Positions 33,428 through 42,752 of a DNA stretch of 64,000 nucleotides are shown here, one piece after another. Source of the DNA: Bog-756 sp963696495 (GTDB taxonomy: Bacteria > Actinomycetota > Acidimicrobiia > Acidimicrobiales > RAAP-2); assembly GCA_963696495.1 (NCBI GenBank), contig CAVOKJ010000004.1:496001-560000 (forward strand), read 5' to 3'. Position 1 is the first letter of the stretch, and every line of letters begins with the position of its first letter. The translations under genes were made by a program, and so were the position numbers. A model generated the notes under the pieces. The model was not told the DNA's origin, made no database searches, and saw only the letters and a list, made by a program, of their open reading frames with translations.

Positions 33428-35394
33428 GGCCGGCCTCCGCCACGCACCGAATCGAGCAGGTCCCGCAGGGGCTGGCCGTCGGGCTCGGCCGGTGCCCCGT
33501 CGGCGCCCAACCCGGCCTCCTGCTCGGCCTCGTCGGCGTCGGCCTCCCGTTCGAACTCGCCCGCCTGGGCCAGCACCTCGGCGTAGAGCGGAGTCCCCTC
33601 CAGCAGCTCGGCGTGCGTCCCGTCGGCCACGATCTTGTGCTGGTCCAGCAGTACCACCCGGTCGGCCAGCGAGATGGTGGACAGCCGGTGGGCGATGATC
33701 AGGGTGGTGCGGCCCTCCATCTGGACCCGCAGTCCGGCATGGATCCGTTGCTCGACCTGGACGTCGATGGCGCTGGTGGCGTCGTCGAGCACCATGACGG
33801 GCGGGTTGACCAGCAGGGTCCGGGCGATGGCGATCCGCTGTCGCTGCCCGCCCGAGAGGGTGTAGCCGCGCTCGCCCACCACCGTGTCGTACCCGTCGGC
33901 CAGGTGGGAGATGAACTCGTGGGCGCCGGCGGCCTTGGCGGCGGCCACGATGTCGTCGAAATCGGCGGACGGCTTGCCGTAGGCGATGTTGTCCCGGATC
34001 GACGCCGAGAAGAGGAAGGGCTCGTCGAGGACCACCCCCACGTTGGCCCGGAGGCTGTCCTGGGTCACGTCCCGGATGTCGTGCCCGTCGATCTTGATCG
34101 AGCCGTGCTTGACGTCGTAGAAGCGGGTCAACAGGCGGGCCACGGTCGACTTGCCGGCCCCGGTCCGGCCGACCAGGGCCACCGTCTCGCCCGGTTCCAT
34201 GTGCAGGTCGAAGTCGGCCAGCACCAGCTGCTCGGCGTCGGCGGCGTAGGCGAAGTCCACGTGTTCGAAGCGCACGTCCCCCTGGCAGTCGACCAGATCG
34301 ACGGCGTCGGGTGCGTCGGTGACGGTGGGTTGCTCGTCGATGATCTCGTAGATGCGGTCGGCTGAGGCCGCGGCCCGCTGCCCCATCATGATCAGCATGC
34401 CCAGCATCATGAACGGCGCCTGGAGCATCAACAGGTAGGCGTTGAAGGCGAAGATGTCGCCGATGCTCAGCCCGCCATGGATGACCATGTAGCCGCCGAA
34501 CAGCAGGACCAGGGCCAGGCCCACCTGGGGCAGGTTCTGCACCAGGGGAGAGAAGCGGGCCCGGAGGTCGGCATCCTTGATGTAGCTCCACCGCAGCCGG
34601 TCGGCCGCCCCCGACAGCGAGCGGAGCTGCTGCTGCTCGGCGGCGAAGGACTTGACCACCCGCACGCCGTTGACGTTCTCGTCGACGATGGTGGCCACGT
34701 CGGCCAGCCGCGACTGGATGAGCCACGACACCGGGAACATCGACTTCCGCATCTTCACGCCGGCCAGGTAGACGAAGGGCATGGTGGCCATGGCCACGAA
34801 GGCCAGCGGCACGTCGATGGACAGCATGAAGCCGAAGGCCACGAGGGCGATGGAGCACTGGACCAGGATGGACGGGGCGAAGGTCATGTACATCTGGACC
34901 GACCGGATGTCCGAGTTGGCCCGGGAGATGAGCTGTCCGGACTGCACGCGGTCGTAGAAGGAGAACGACATCTTGGTGAGGTGCTCGTAGATGATGTTGC
35001 GCAGGTCGTACTCGATGTCGTAGGCCGTCTCGAAGAGGAACAGCCGGGAGATGTAGCCGGCGACGCCGCCCACCAGCCCGATCCCGACGATGAGCCAGAC
35101 ATAGTGGTCGAGGGGAACGGTGTGGTGCTGGATCGAGTTGGTGATGGCCTTGTTGATCAGGTTGGGCACCAGGACCTGCAGGACCAGCCCCACGAAGGAG
35201 GCCACCAGCGAGGTGATGAAGATCCCCTTGTGGGCGCCCATGATGGGCATGACCCGGCGGAGCCAGGGGAGGGACTTGTCCGGATCGATGGTGGCGCGGG
35301 GTGGTTCGTTGCGGGCCACCACCTCGATGGGGACGAACTCGGTGCCCACCTCGGGCGTCGCCGATGGGCGCGGTCGGAGCCGGGGAGCCTTCAT
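33424..35394 (-). CDS. ABC exporter half-transporter, subunit with degenerate catalytic site
   Basis: This 656-residue half-transporter has a soluble N-terminus of about 50 residues, six membrane helices and an ATPase domain. Walker A is GRTGAGKST and the signature LSGGQRQRIA is consensus. Walker B reads VMVLDDATSAID with Asp in place of the catalytic Glu, and the Q-loop reads VVLDEPFLFS without the usual Gln. Such asymmetry is typical of heterodimeric exporters in which the canonical site pairs this LSGGQ with the other subunit's Glu. An acidic tail of about 50 residues follows. It is co-transcribed with a MarR regulator upstream (ATGA overlap). A drug, lipid or peptide substrate is possible. 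Confidence 0.94.
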   Translation of the reverse strand: MKAPRLRPRPSATPEVGTEFVPIEVVARNEPPRATIDPDKSLPWLRRVMPIMGAHKGIFITSLVASFVGLVLQVLVPNLINKAITNSIQHHTVPLDHYVWLIVGIGLVGGVAGYISRLFLFETAYDIEYDLRNIIYEHLTKMSFSFYDRVQSGQLISRANSDIRSVQMYMTFAPSILVQCSIALVAFGFMLSIDVPLAFVAMATMPFVYLAGVKMRKSMFPVSWLIQSRLADVATIVDENVNGVRVVKSFAAEQQQLRSLSGAADRLRWSYIKDADLRARFSPLVQNLPQVGLALVLLFGGYMVIHGGLSIGDIFAFNAYLLMLQAPFMMLGMLIMMGQRAAASADRIYEIIDEQPTVTDAPDAVDLVDCQGDVRFEHVDFAYAADAEQLVLADFDLHMEPGETVALVGRTGAGKSTVARLLTRFYDVKHGSIKIDGHDIRDVTQDSLRANVGVVLDEPFLFSASIRDNIAYGKPSADFDDIVAAAKAAGAHEFISHLADGYDTVVGERGYTLSGGQRQRIAIARTLLVNPPVMVLDDATSAIDVQVEQRIHAGLRVQMEGRTTLIIAHRLSTISLADRVVLLDQHKIVADGTHAELLEGTPLYAEVLAQAGEFEREADADEAEQEAGLGADGAPAEPDGQPLRDLLDSVRGGGRP

Positions 35395-35864
35395 CGGCCC
35401 GCCTTCCTCGCCCGCCGGTAGGCGCCGAAGGCCCGTCGCCAGGCGAACAGGCCGTCGAACGCCCGCTGCCGGTCACCGTCGTCCTCGAGGCAGTCGGCGA
35501 TGTCGCCGAGACGGGTGGCCACCGCCGCGTCCGCCCGGGCGAGGGCCCGGTGACCGTCCTCGGTGAGGACGTGGTCCACCAGCCGCCGATCGGCGACCAC
35601 GTGGCGTCGCTCCACCAGCCCACGGCTCACCAGGCCGTCCACGATGGCCGTCACGCTGGGCGGGCGGACGGCCAGGCGCTCGGCCAGGTCCGAGGACACG
35701 GCGGGGCTCTCGTCCAAGAGCCCGAGGACCCGGTACTGGGGCAGGGACAGGTCGACGGACGTCAGCCCGATCTCCACCTGCTTGGCCAACCAGGCCGCGG
35801 CGCGACCCACGGTGCGCTGCTCTGTGGTCGCGGCTGTCGCCGGACTCGTTGCTTCGACGTTCAC
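35391..35864 (-). CDS. MarR-family transcriptional regulator
   Basis: This 157-residue regulator has the MarR winged helix: LTSVDLSLPQYRVLGLLDES, VSSDLAERLAVRPPSVTAIV (recognition helix), then the wing GLVERRHVVADRRLVDHVLT. It is the first gene of a MarR-ABC-ABC operon joined by 4-nt overlaps, so it probably represses its own operon and responds to an exported compound. The GTG start has no Shine-Dalgarno site and is preceded by a TANNNT hexamer inside a 13-nt palindrome (35865-35877), so the mRNA is likely leaderless and the palindrome a self-operator. Confidence 0.93.
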   Translation of the reverse strand: MNVEATSPATAATTEQRTVGRAAAWLAKQVEIGLTSVDLSLPQYRVLGLLDESPAVSSDLAERLAVRPPSVTAIVDGLVSRGLVERRHVVADRRLVDHVLTEDGHRALARADAAVATRLGDIADCLEDDGDRQRAFDGLFAWRRAFGAYRRARKAGR

Positions 35865-35877
35865 ATAGTTAGACTAT
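35865..35877 (-). promoter_or_regulatory. Palindrome and -10 element at the MarR start codon
   Basis: ATAGT-TAG-ACTAT is a perfect palindrome that touches the GTG of the MarR gene. On the minus strand it contains TAGTCT (35871-35876), which fits TANNNT and ends 6 nt before the GTG. A MarR dimer bound here would block the promoter directly. Confidence 0.65.
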
Positions 35878-36031
35878 CGAATGATCTGCGAGGATCGAAC
35901 ATCCTGGTCAGGGGCTCGCCGGCTCGAGCCGGCGCCCGAACGGGAACCGGGAGCGGGACTGCCGTCCGGCCCGCCCCGGCCTGTCCGGGCGGCGCCGGCC
36001 CGAGCCGGTGGGGCCGCCCGCCCGCCCGCCG

Positions 36032-37150
36032 TCACCCGACAAGCCGGTGGTGGTCGAAGAAGGCCAGCATGAGCGCGGTGGCGCTGATCTGCTCGGTGGT
36101 CCTGCCGAACGTCCCCGCCGACAGGGTGACGGGGGAGCCCGGCCAGGTGTGGCCTCCTCCGAGCACCGAGTAGAGCACCACGCCGCTGCCGTGGCGGCAC
36201 CCGCTCCAGGTCCGGCGGACCACCATCGTCGAGAGCCGCCGGACCGCCGGCCCGGTCCGGCACCGGTCGAGCCCGGCCCAGGCGGTGAGGTTCTGGAGCA
36301 CCCCCGGCGAGGGCACGCCGGGGAGGAACTGCCCGGTCCCGCCGGAGCGGTAGGGGACGATCGGATCGCTCGTCCCGTGGAAGGCGATCACCGGGAGTGG
36401 GCCGTGGCACGGTCGGAGGAGGAACTCGGCCGCCACCAGACCGACGGCGGCGATGCCGGAGGAGGCCCGGCACCCGAGGATGGCGGCGAACTCCGAGCCC
36501 AGCGAGATGCCGGCGGCGTAGACGCGGTGGGGATCCACGCAGTACCGGTGGGACAACGAGGCGACCAGGGCCCCCACATAGGAGAGATCCGCCGTGTGGC
36601 CGGTCGGCGTCGACAGGTCCCACTGCCCGTCGATGGCGTCGGGTGTGGCCACCAGGTACCCGGCCTTGGCTCCCTCCCGGGGCAGCTGGGTGTACAGAGA
36701 CGTCTGGATGGCGTTGGAGCCGCTCCCGTGGAACAGCAGGATCAGGGGGGTGGGCGCCCGCCTGGCGTACCGGTCGGGGACCGCCAGGCGGTAGGTGCGG
36801 GTGACGCCGCCGACCGCCAGGGTCTGGGCGACGTCTCCACCCGGACCGTCGTGCGACGTCGGACCCGGCTCCGGAGGCCGACCACACCCCGAGGCGCCCG
36901 TGGGCGACACCACCGCCGTGTACGTCGCCACGGCACGTGTACCGGTACCGGCAGCCGAGCCCACCCCGGTCCCGGGGCCCGAGCCCACCCCGGCACGGTG
37001 ACCGGCACCCCCGAGCACCACGGCGGCACCGGCTGACGGGCCGCCGGAGGCAGCGTGCCGCGGCACCCCCACGAGCGAGGTGATTGCGGCGAGCGTCACC
37101 GCCGCGGCGATCGGGAGTCGACGCCAGGACGTCCCGGCCGAGCCGGGCAC
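36032..37150 (-). CDS. Secreted PHB depolymerase/LpqC-like esterase
   Basis: This serine hydrolase belongs to the polyhydroxybutyrate depolymerase/feruloyl esterase-like group with an alpha/beta fold. PLILLFHGSGSN holds the oxyanion-hole HG, GISLGSEFAAIL the nucleophilic Ser (GxSxG), FHGTSDPIVPY the Asp and GGGHTWPGSP the His. A signal peptide (basic stretch, LPIAAAVTLAAITSLVG) and a Gly/Ala-rich linker of about 55 residues precede the domain. The GTG at 37150 (372 residues) is preferred because it starts just before the signal; a GTG at 37174 is possible. The aldehyde dehydrogenase gene lies 59 nt upstream, so the two may be co-transcribed. Substrate could be a polyester or an acylated polysaccharide. 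Confidence 0.87.
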   Translation of the reverse strand: MPGSAGTSWRRLPIAAAVTLAAITSLVGVPRHAASGGPSAGAAVVLGGAGHRAGVGSGPGTGVGSAAGTGTRAVATYTAVVSPTGASGCGRPPEPGPTSHDGPGGDVAQTLAVGGVTRTYRLAVPDRYARRAPTPLILLFHGSGSNAIQTSLYTQLPREGAKAGYLVATPDAIDGQWDLSTPTGHTADLSYVGALVASLSHRYCVDPHRVYAAGISLGSEFAAILGCRASSGIAAVGLVAAEFLLRPCHGPLPVIAFHGTSDPIVPYRSGGTGQFLPGVPSPGVLQNLTAWAGLDRCRTGPAVRRLSTMVVRRTWSGCRHGSGVVLYSVLGGGHTWPGSPVTLSAGTFGRTTEQISATALMLAFFDHHRLVG

Positions 37151-37209
37151 TCCGCCGGCCGACTCCCTTGGCACGGTGGCGGTGGGCGCGGACGCCGACG
37201 AGGCGCCGC

Positions 37210-38655
37210 CTACGAGACCAGGCCGCCGGTGTTGAGGTTGAGCCCGTCGGCGCTCTTCGAGCGGTGGACCACCTGGACCTCGGTGAACTCGGCCAGGCCC
37301 CACGGGCCGTTCTCCACCCCGACGCCGCTCCACTTGAAGCCGCCGAAGGGCTGCTGGGGAGCGAGGGCGAGGTGGGTGTTGACCCAGGCCGTGCCGCACT
37401 CGAGCCGCCCGGCGATCTCGGCGGCACGGTCGGTGTCGGCTCCCCACACCGACCCGGACAACCCGAAGTGGGTGGCGTTGGCCCGCTCCACGACGTCGTC
37501 GATGTCCCGGTAGGAGATCACCGGCAGAGCCGGCCCGAACTGCTCCTCGTCGACGATCCTGGTCCCGTCGGTGAGGTCGGTGAGGATGGTGGGCTGGAAG
37601 AAGTACCCCGGCCCGTCGATGGGACCGCCGCCGGTGGCGGCGGTGGCGCCGTGGGACAGCGCGTCGGCGACCAGCTCCTTCACCCGCTCGAACTGGGGGG
37701 CGTTGTTGATCGGGCCGAGCTTGGAGTCCGGCTCGGTGCCGTCCCCCACCTTGATGGTCGAGGCCTGGGCGGCCAGGCCTTCGACCACGCCGTCGTAGAG
37801 GGCCTCGGGGACGTAGACGCGCTTGATGGCCGAGCACACCTGGCCGTTGTTGTTGAAGGCACCAGCGAAGATGGCCTTGGCCACCACGGCCGGATCGGCG
37901 TCGTCCAACACGATGGCCGGGTCGTTCCCACCGAGCTCGAGCGTGACCCGCTTGAGGTCGGGGGCCGCCGAGAGGGCGACCTTCTTGCCGGTCTCGATGG
38001 AACCGGTGAAGCTGACCTTCCGTGGCACGGGATGGCTGGTCATCCAGGCCCCGAGCTCGTCCCCTCCGCTGACGACATTGATGACCCCTGGGGGGACCAC
38101 CCCACGCAGGAGCTCGACCACCTTGAGGGTCGTGAGCGGCGTGAACGGTGACGGCTTGAGCACCAGGGTGTTGCCGGCCAGCAGCGCCGGTGCGATCTTC
38201 CAGAACGCCAGGGTGAGGGGGAAGTTCCACGGCGTGATGGCCGCCACCACCCCCACCGGCCGCCGGACCACCTCGACCAGGGCCTCGGCGTCGTCCTGGA
38301 TGACCTGGGGCGGGGTCTCCAGGTTGGCGAAGTACTGGCACCAGATGGCGGCGGCGAAGACCTCGATGTTGGCGTCGCCCAGCGGCTTGCCCTGTTCGGC
38401 GGTGAGCACCGGTGCCAGTTCGCCGCCCGATGCCATCAGCACGTCGGCCATCTTCAGCAAAGTGGACCGGCGGGCCGTCTCGTCGAGCTTCCAGTCACGC
38501 TGCGCCTTGGAGGCGGCGTCGAACGCCGCGTCGAGCTGTGCGGGGCTGCACTCGGGGGCATGGGCGAACACCTCGCCGTTGGCCGGGTTCACCACCCCGA
38601 ACGAGTCCTCTGCAGGAACCGTGTCCCCCCCGATGGTCATGACGAAGTCGGACAT
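37210..38655 (-). CDS. NAD(P)-dependent aldehyde dehydrogenase
   Basis: This 481-residue enzyme of the ALDH superfamily oxidises aldehydes to acids. It has AAITPWNFPLTLAFWK, the catalytic Glu in LELGGNDP and the catalytic Cys in NNNGQVCSAIKR, and the C-terminal GGFKWSGVGVENGPWGL. The start at 38655 was taken because GGGGG lies 6 nt upstream; the ATG at 38661 has no room for a ribosome site. The family is close to succinate-semialdehyde or betaine aldehyde dehydrogenases, but the substrate cannot be fixed. A GabT-type aminotransferase is encoded 4 kb away on the same strand, which makes a role in GABA breakdown possible, not shown. Confidence 0.94.
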   Translation of the reverse strand: MSDFVMTIGGDTVPAEDSFGVVNPANGEVFAHAPECSPAQLDAAFDAASKAQRDWKLDETARRSTLLKMADVLMASGGELAPVLTAEQGKPLGDANIEVFAAAIWCQYFANLETPPQVIQDDAEALVEVVRRPVGVVAAITPWNFPLTLAFWKIAPALLAGNTLVLKPSPFTPLTTLKVVELLRGVVPPGVINVVSGGDELGAWMTSHPVPRKVSFTGSIETGKKVALSAAPDLKRVTLELGGNDPAIVLDDADPAVVAKAIFAGAFNNNGQVCSAIKRVYVPEALYDGVVEGLAAQASTIKVGDGTEPDSKLGPINNAPQFERVKELVADALSHGATAATGGGPIDGPGYFFQPTILTDLTDGTRIVDEEQFGPALPVISYRDIDDVVERANATHFGLSGSVWGADTDRAAEIAGRLECGTAWVNTHLALAPQQPFGGFKWSGVGVENGPWGLAEFTEVQVVHRSKSADGLNLNTGGLVS

Positions 38656-38742
38656 CTGCATCCCCCAAAGGTCGATCGACGGTTCCCGGCGGGAGCCGGT
38701 GCTCCGCTCAGCTTAACGCCGGGATTTGTCCAGTCAACGGGC

Positions 38743-40965
38743 TCAGGCCGAGACCGGCTCGGGCTCCACCGGGGCGGCCGGCCCTCCGGGTCCGGAGGTG
38801 TCCCGGGGGAGTTCCGGGTCGACCGACACGTGCGGGAGGATCCGGTCGAGCCATGACGGGAACCACCAGTTGGCCTTCCCGAAGAAGAACATCAGCGCCG
38901 GCACGATGGCCATGCGGATCAGCAACGCATCCATCAGGATGCCGGCGGCGAGCCCGAGACCGAACTCCTTGATGATCCGCTCGCCGCCGAGGATGAACGA
39001 GCCGAACACCAGGATCATGATCAGCGCCGCGGCGGTGATCGTCTTGCCGGTGGCGGCCAGGCCCTTGCGGACGGCGGTGGCGTTGTCACCCGACTTCAGG
39101 TACTCCTCCTGGATGCGGCTGACCAGGAAGACCTCGTAGTCCATGGACAGCCCGAACAGGATGGCGAAGAGCATGACCGGCAGGAACGACTCGACCGGAC
39201 CGGGCCCGCCGACCTGGAACACCGAGCCCAGCCAACCCCACTGGAACACCGCCACCAGCACGCCGAACGCCGCCCCGATGGAGAGGAGGTTCATGACGGC
39301 GGCGGTCAGCGGGATGATGAGGCTCCGGAAGACGATGGCCAGGAGCAGGAACGAGAGCACCACCACCAGGCCGATGAACAATGGCAGCTTGGAGCCGAGC
39401 ACGCGTGCGAAGTCCACGAAGATGGCCGTGTTGCCACCCACGTCGACGGTGACCCCGGTGCCGGCGACCACCCCCGGGATCGTCACCTGGCGCAGGTGGT
39501 CGATCAGGTCGGTCGTCTGGGACGCCTCGGGCGACGTCGTCGGGTAGGCCGTGACCAGCGTGACCGTCTTGCCGTCCTTGGTGGGGAAGGCCGGCGCCGC
39601 GATGGCCTTGGCCACCCCGTCCTGCTTCTCCACTGCGGCAACCAACCGGTCGACCACCTGCTGGTCGGCCGGACCCGGGTTCTGGGCCACGAGGAGGAGC
39701 GGTCCGTTGAAGCCGGGGCCGAATCCCTGGGCCAACAGGTCGTACGCCTGGCGGGTGGTCGTCCCCGTCGGGTCGTTCCCCTGGTCGGACGAACCGAGCC
39801 GGAGGGAGAAGAACGGCAGGGCGACCAGGACGATGATCACGAATGCCACGAGCGCCGGAAGGATGGGCCGCCTCTGGATGAACGCCGCCCACCGGGGCCA
39901 GAAGCCCTTGGTGCCCGACCCCACCACGCGGGGCCCGTTCGCGGCGAGATCCCTCTTCTGGCGCCTGGACAGCACCCGTGGCCCGATGAACCCGAGGAAC
40001 GCCGGAAGCAGCGTGAGGGCGGCGATCATGGTGAAGGACACGCCGATGGCGGCGGCGATGGCCAGCCCGTAGAGGAACGACACGCCGAGGGCGAACATCC
40101 CGAGCAGGGCGATGCAGACGATGATCCCGGCGAACAGCACGGCACGTCCCGAGGTGTTGACCGCGTTCACGATCGACGACTCGACGTCGTTGCCGGCGAT
40201 CAGGCCCTGGCGGTGCCGGGTCACGATGAACAGCGCGTAGTCGACCCCCACGCCGAGCCCGATCAGGAGCACCAGCTCCGTCGAGAACACCGGCATCTTC
40301 AGCACGTGGCTGAGGATGCCGATCACACCGATGGCGGTGCCCAGGGACGCCAGGGCCGACAGCAGCGGCAGGGCCATGGCGAAGATCGAGCCGAACACCA
40401 GGAACAGCACCACCCCGGCCAGCAGCACACCGAGCCCCGTCCCCCCGAAGGACTGCCTGTCCGCGGCCTCGGCCACCTGTCCGGCCACGGCCACCTGGAG
40501 GTTCGGGCCCGCTGCGCTCTGGGCGGTGGAGACGAGCTGCTTGGCCACGGGCGTGGAGATGTTCTGGCCCAGTCGGTCGAAGGTGACGGTGGCGAAGCCC
40601 GTCGTCCCGTCCTTGCTGATCTGGACGTGCCCGTAGGGGCCGTAGGGGCTGTTGATGTGCGAGACGTGGGGGACCTGCTTCACCTTGTCCAGCATGGTGG
40701 TGATGGCCGCCTGGACCTCGGGGTCGGTCACCTTGGCGCCGTTGGTCGTGTGGAACACGATCTGCTCGTTGTCACCGGCGACGCTGGGAGCGGCCGACTG
40801 CAGCAGGGCCAGGGCTTCGGTCGACGGGGTGTTGGGCAACGAGAAGCTGTTGGAGTAGGCGGTCCCGACCGACTGGGAGACGAGCGTCATCCCGATGAGC
40901 GCGGTGAGCCAGAGCAGCAGGACGATCACGCGGTGGCGGACACACCAAGAGGCAAGGGCCTTCAT
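38743..40965 (-). CDS. MMPL/RND-family membrane transporter
   Basis: This 740-residue protein is a 12-helix transporter of the RND superfamily, MMPL type, which moves lipids, glycolipids or drugs out of actinobacterial cells. It has two repeats, each with one helix, a large extracytoplasmic loop and five helices. Motifs are IGLGVGVDYALFIVTRHRQG in the first half and FGLSMDYEVFLVSRIQEEY in the second, each with the Asp-Tyr pair of the proton relay. A short Pro-rich tail ends the protein. AGGAG lies 9 nt upstream. The cell-surface genes of this window do not lie close enough to suggest a cargo. Confidence 0.93.
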   Translation of the reverse strand: MKALASWCVRHRVIVLLLWLTALIGMTLVSQSVGTAYSNSFSLPNTPSTEALALLQSAAPSVAGDNEQIVFHTTNGAKVTDPEVQAAITTMLDKVKQVPHVSHINSPYGPYGHVQISKDGTTGFATVTFDRLGQNISTPVAKQLVSTAQSAAGPNLQVAVAGQVAEAADRQSFGGTGLGVLLAGVVLFLVFGSIFAMALPLLSALASLGTAIGVIGILSHVLKMPVFSTELVLLIGLGVGVDYALFIVTRHRQGLIAGNDVESSIVNAVNTSGRAVLFAGIIVCIALLGMFALGVSFLYGLAIAAAIGVSFTMIAALTLLPAFLGFIGPRVLSRRQKRDLAANGPRVVGSGTKGFWPRWAAFIQRRPILPALVAFVIIVLVALPFFSLRLGSSDQGNDPTGTTTRQAYDLLAQGFGPGFNGPLLLVAQNPGPADQQVVDRLVAAVEKQDGVAKAIAAPAFPTKDGKTVTLVTAYPTTSPEASQTTDLIDHLRQVTIPGVVAGTGVTVDVGGNTAIFVDFARVLGSKLPLFIGLVVVLSFLLLAIVFRSLIIPLTAAVMNLLSIGAAFGVLVAVFQWGWLGSVFQVGGPGPVESFLPVMLFAILFGLSMDYEVFLVSRIQEEYLKSGDNATAVRKGLAATGKTITAAALIMILVFGSFILGGERIIKEFGLGLAAGILMDALLIRMAIVPALMFFFGKANWWFPSWLDRILPHVSVDPELPRDTSGPGGPAAPVEPEPVSA

Positions 40966-41281
40966 AGCCGGGGGCTCCTCATTGCTTCGCTGTCGGTGGA
41001 CGGGGCGCCGGACGGTGGGGTGGTCCGGGTTGCGCGTCCGAAGGGGGTCGTGGTCATAGTTTCGTCGAAGATCCGTGCCGGGCGGTAATTCCGCGTCGAG
41101 GACGGGCCCCTCGAGGCCGCCCGACTGGGAGTTCCCGACTTCCCGGGGGGAAGCAGAAGACCCCCGATCTTCGCACAGTGAACGGTCGGAGCGGTGCCGG
41201 CGGCCCGCGCCGGGGTGCCGGCGGGGGCGCGTCGGGGCACGCCGTGCCCGGTATCCGCCCGCCGTCAGTCATGATCATTGG
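40966..41281. other. Intergenic region between divergent genes
   Basis: No gene is supported in this 316-nt gap between the MMPL transporter and the phosphatase gene. It must hold promoters for both directions. CATGAT (41270-41275), 6 nt before the phosphatase GTG, is the closest match I see to a -10 element. Confidence 0.45.
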
Positions 41282-42079
41282 GTGCGAGCGCAACGGTCAG
41301 ACGGGTCAGAACGGCGAGACGAGCCGGACGAGCAGGCGCGACGCCTGGTCCCCCTCTCGGGTGCGTTCAACTTCCGTGACCTCGGTGGCTACCCGGGCCG
41401 GGGCGGCCGGTCCACCCGATGGGGGAGGCTGTTCCGCAGTGACACCCTGCACGAGCTGAGCGACGCGGACGTGGCCCTGCTGTCGTCTCTGGGCCTGACC
41501 ACGATCATCGACCTCCGAACCTCGGTCGAGCTCGAACGCACCGGACGCGGCCCCCTGGGCGGCCATCCGATCGGGTTCCACCATCTGTCGGTGATCCGGG
41601 AGGGTGGGGGTGAGGCGATGGGGGCGCCGGCGCCCCCCGGCGAGGACCTGAGCGAGCGGTACCTCTGGTATCTCGACTCCGGGAGGACAGCGCTCGTCAC
41701 CGCCCTCACCCTGCTCGCCGATCCCGCCAACCATCCGGTCGTGTTCCACTGCGCCGCCGGGAAGGACCGGACCGGGGTGCTGGCCGCACTGGTCCTCGAC
41801 ATCCTCGGCGTCGACCACGAGGTGATCGTCGCCGACTACGTCGTGACCGCCGAACGCATGCCGCTGATCCTCGAGCGCTACCGCGCCGATCCGGCGATCG
41901 CCGAGCAGATGGCCACCGCTCCTGCATCGAGGTTCGGCGTGGAGGCCGTCACCATGGAGCGCTTCTTGACCGGGCTGCACGCCCGCTTCGGTGGTGCCGG
42001 GTCCTGGGCGCTGGCGTCCGGCGTGTCCGCCGAGGACCTTCTGCTCCTGGAGGCCTCGCTGCTCGTGTCGCCGGCCTGA
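41282..42079 (+). CDS. Tyrosine phosphatase-like protein (Y_phosphatase3, PtpB type)
   Basis: This 265-residue protein belongs to the Y_phosphatase3 family that includes mycobacterial PtpB. It has the N-terminal FNFRDLGGYPGRGGR block, SSLGLTTIIDLRTSVE, and the P-loop HCAAGKDRTGV with Cys and Arg of CX5R; the Lys and Asp of the loop are the PtpB-type variation that can allow phospho-lipid substrates. The frame is open from 41075, but the GTG at 41282 sits just before the family start and is preferred. No Shine-Dalgarno site is present. Substrates could be phosphotyrosine proteins or phosphoinositides. Confidence 0.88.
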   Translation: MRAQRSDGSERRDEPDEQARRLVPLSGAFNFRDLGGYPGRGGRSTRWGRLFRSDTLHELSDADVALLSSLGLTTIIDLRTSVELERTGRGPLGGHPIGFHHLSVIREGGGEAMGAPAPPGEDLSERYLWYLDSGRTALVTALTLLADPANHPVVFHCAAGKDRTGVLAALVLDILGVDHEVIVADYVVTAERMPLILERYRADPAIAEQMATAPASRFGVEAVTMERFLTGLHARFGGAGSWALASGVSAEDLLLLEASLLVSPA

Positions 42080-42121
42080 CCCGGCCGCCGTCGGCGCCTG
42101 CCGTCGGGCGTGACCCCGACC

Positions 42122-42127
42122 TAGACT
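42122..42127 (+). promoter_or_regulatory. Candidate -10 hexamer TAGACT, leaderless
   Basis: TAGACT ends 7 nt before the GTG of the next gene, which has no Shine-Dalgarno site. Confidence 0.5.
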
Positions 42128-42134
42128 GGGCCAC

Positions 42135-42737
42135 GTGACCGCTTCGATCTGGCTGCCGATCATCGCCGGCGCTCTGGTGCTCCTGGTGACGGTGATGGTC
42201 GCCACGGTGGCCGGGGCCTACCTGCTGTGGCGGTACGGCCGGCGCCGGTGGCGGGCGTTCCACTCGCACGGGGCGGTGACGGCGGCGACGGCGCTGTGGG
42301 AGACGACGGCGTCGGGCTGGTTCCGTCCGAGGCGGCCGGTCGCCGCCGACCAGGCCGCGCAGTGGCCGGCTCGGAGGCTCCGCAAGGAGATGTGGCGGGC
42401 GGTGGACCAGGCCGACGCGGCCATCCGGGCGGCCAGGGACGTCGGGGCACCCACCGCCTCGCTGCCGTCGCTGAGCCGCCGGCTGCGGGCGACAGCCGTG
42501 AGCCTCGACCAGGTGCTGCGGGTCGAGCCCTCGGGCCCGGTGCCCGCCCCGGTGGCCGAACAGGCCCTCGACGTCGTCAAGGCGGCGGGAGACCTCCAGC
42601 GGGCGGCGGTGGTGTCGGCCAGCGACGCCACCGGCCACCAGGTGGCCGACCTGAGCCGCGACGCCGATCAGGAGATCAGTCTGCTCGACGCCGGCCTGGC
42701 CTCGGCCCGGGCCGCCCTGCCGCGCACGCGCCGCTGA
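42135..42737 (+). CDS. Single-pass membrane protein, unknown function
   Basis: This 200-residue protein has one strong N-terminal helix (IIAGALVLLVTVMVATVAGAYLLW) and a basic stop-transfer region, which puts the remaining 165 residues in the cytoplasm. That part is Ala-rich and helical with charged heptads, so it may form coiled coils. I do not recognise a family. The GTG start lies just after a TAGACT hexamer and appears to be translated from a leaderless transcript. It follows the phosphatase gene by 55 nt on the same strand, but the separate -10 element argues for its own promoter. Confidence 0.75.
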   Translation: MTASIWLPIIAGALVLLVTVMVATVAGAYLLWRYGRRRWRAFHSHGAVTAATALWETTASGWFRPRRPVAADQAAQWPARRLRKEMWRAVDQADAAIRAARDVGAPTASLPSLSRRLRATAVSLDQVLRVEPSGPVPAPVAEQALDVVKAAGDLQRAAVVSASDATGHQVADLSRDADQEISLLDAGLASARAALPRTRR

Positions 42738-42752
42738 CGCGCCGGGCGCGGA

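Noticed and set aside
31334..33586. 750-codon plus-strand frame opposite the ABC exporter gene
   Set aside because: His/Asp/Gly/Val-rich translation typical of antisense frames; the minus strand encodes an intact ABC half-transporter.
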